From Dactylorhiza incarnata (Eukaryota > Streptophyta > Magnoliopsida > Asparagales > Orchidaceae): 64,000 bases of DNA. Position numbers and translations under genes: made by a program. This document shows, in pieces, positions 63,723 to 64,000 of the stretch. The DNA is taken from contig JAWHQI010000272.1 in NCBI GenBank assembly GCA_033032865.1, positions 3,038,001 through 3,102,000 of the forward strand. Direction: 5' to 3'. The number at the start of each line of letters is the position of its first letter. Position 1 is the first letter of the stretch. The notes beneath the pieces were generated by a model. The model saw only the letters and a list, made by a program, of their open reading frames with translations, was not told where the DNA came from and searched no databases.

Positions 63723-64000
63723 TCAAGTCGGACGAAAGATGTCAGCCATCCCTAGTTTCAGAATGCTATCAGTAAACGTATCACATCCCAAGCTTTTGGT
63801 GAACACATCAGCCAGTTGATCTTTGGAATGAACGAAGGGAGTAACCATAGTCTTTTTATCCAAGTGATCTTTAATAAAATGTCGATCAACCTCAACATGC
63901 TTTGTCCTGTCATGTTGGACTGGGTTATGTGCTATGCTAATAGCGGCCTTATTGTCACAAAATAAGGAGAAGGGAGCTGTCTCAGTGAAACCCAGATCTT
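63723..64000 (-). CDS. copia RNase H C-terminal part, open to the window edge
   Basis: The minus-strand frame is uninterrupted to the window end: DLGFTETAPFSLFCDNKAAI, SIAHNPVQHDRTKHVEVDRH, FIKDHLDK, VHSKDQLADVFTKSL and LKLGMADIF before the stop. These are the canonical last motifs of plant copia RNase H, with the catalytic Asp (CDNKAA) and the HVEVDRH block intact. The rest of pol lies to the right of the window. The element looks relatively young. Confidence 0.88.
   Translation of the reverse strand, partial: DLGFTETAPFSLFCDNKAAISIAHNPVQHDRTKHVEVDRHFIKDHLDKKTMVTPFVHSKDQLADVFTKSLGCDTFTDSILKLGMADIFRPT

Overview
This 64 kb window is nuclear DNA from a flowering plant. The reasons are one conventional intron-containing plant gene (an ASHR3-type SET-domain gene), plant lineages of Ty1/copia and Ty3/gypsy chromovirus elements, hAT and PIF/Harbinger transposons, an Au-like SINE fragment, and tRNA-iMet primer-binding sites. 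No bacterial operon, organellar gene block, rRNA or functional tRNA was seen. The species cannot be fixed from the sequence. Almost everything outside the one host gene is nested transposable-element (TE) DNA, much of it datable by relative order because target-site duplications (TSDs) can be read directly.

Left part (1-15.1 kb): the 3' end of an RTE-type LINE abuts a decayed Ty3/gypsy element on the minus strand (RT, protease, gag, primer-binding site, 2.5 kb 5' LTR). Its gag is split by a hAT element (1493-2765). A copia RNase H remnant (5.6-6.4 kb) follows. Next come a hAT element with an internal tandem duplication and a nested SINE (6789-8699), a fold-back structure (9.7-10.2 kb), a gypsy gag remnant, and an LTR-like region that contains a decayed but recognisable hAT transposase (12478-14578).

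Middle (15.1-40.6 kb): a PIF/Harbinger transposon on the minus strand (SANT-like ORF and DDE nuclease) is cut in two by a 9.56 kb non-coding LTR element (16581-26137, TSD ATTTC). To its right is a copia element without pol (27056-40642). It has a gag-like region and a second, coiled-coil ORF region. It carries three hAT insertions (29199-30142, 33494-34762, 39027-39698) and a compact gag-only element of the TR-GAG kind (35104-37710).

Right part (40.6-64 kb): five exons of a plus-strand ASHR3-like histone-lysine methyltransferase gene are spread over 42342-57232. The fourth visible intron is 12.6 kb and holds a gypsy pol on the minus strand, a solo LTR with an exact 5 bp TSD, MITEs, and a hairpin close to the SET exon. 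The following intron runs past the window edge and holds a chromovirus (57407-63175) invaded by a copia element whose RNase H end is still open. The upstream PHD-finger part and most of the SET domain are not in the window.

All coordinates were derived by reading. Splice sites of the host gene are supported by reading-frame phase and by my recollection of Arabidopsis ASHR3, not by transcripts. Family names rest on recognised motifs, not on searches.
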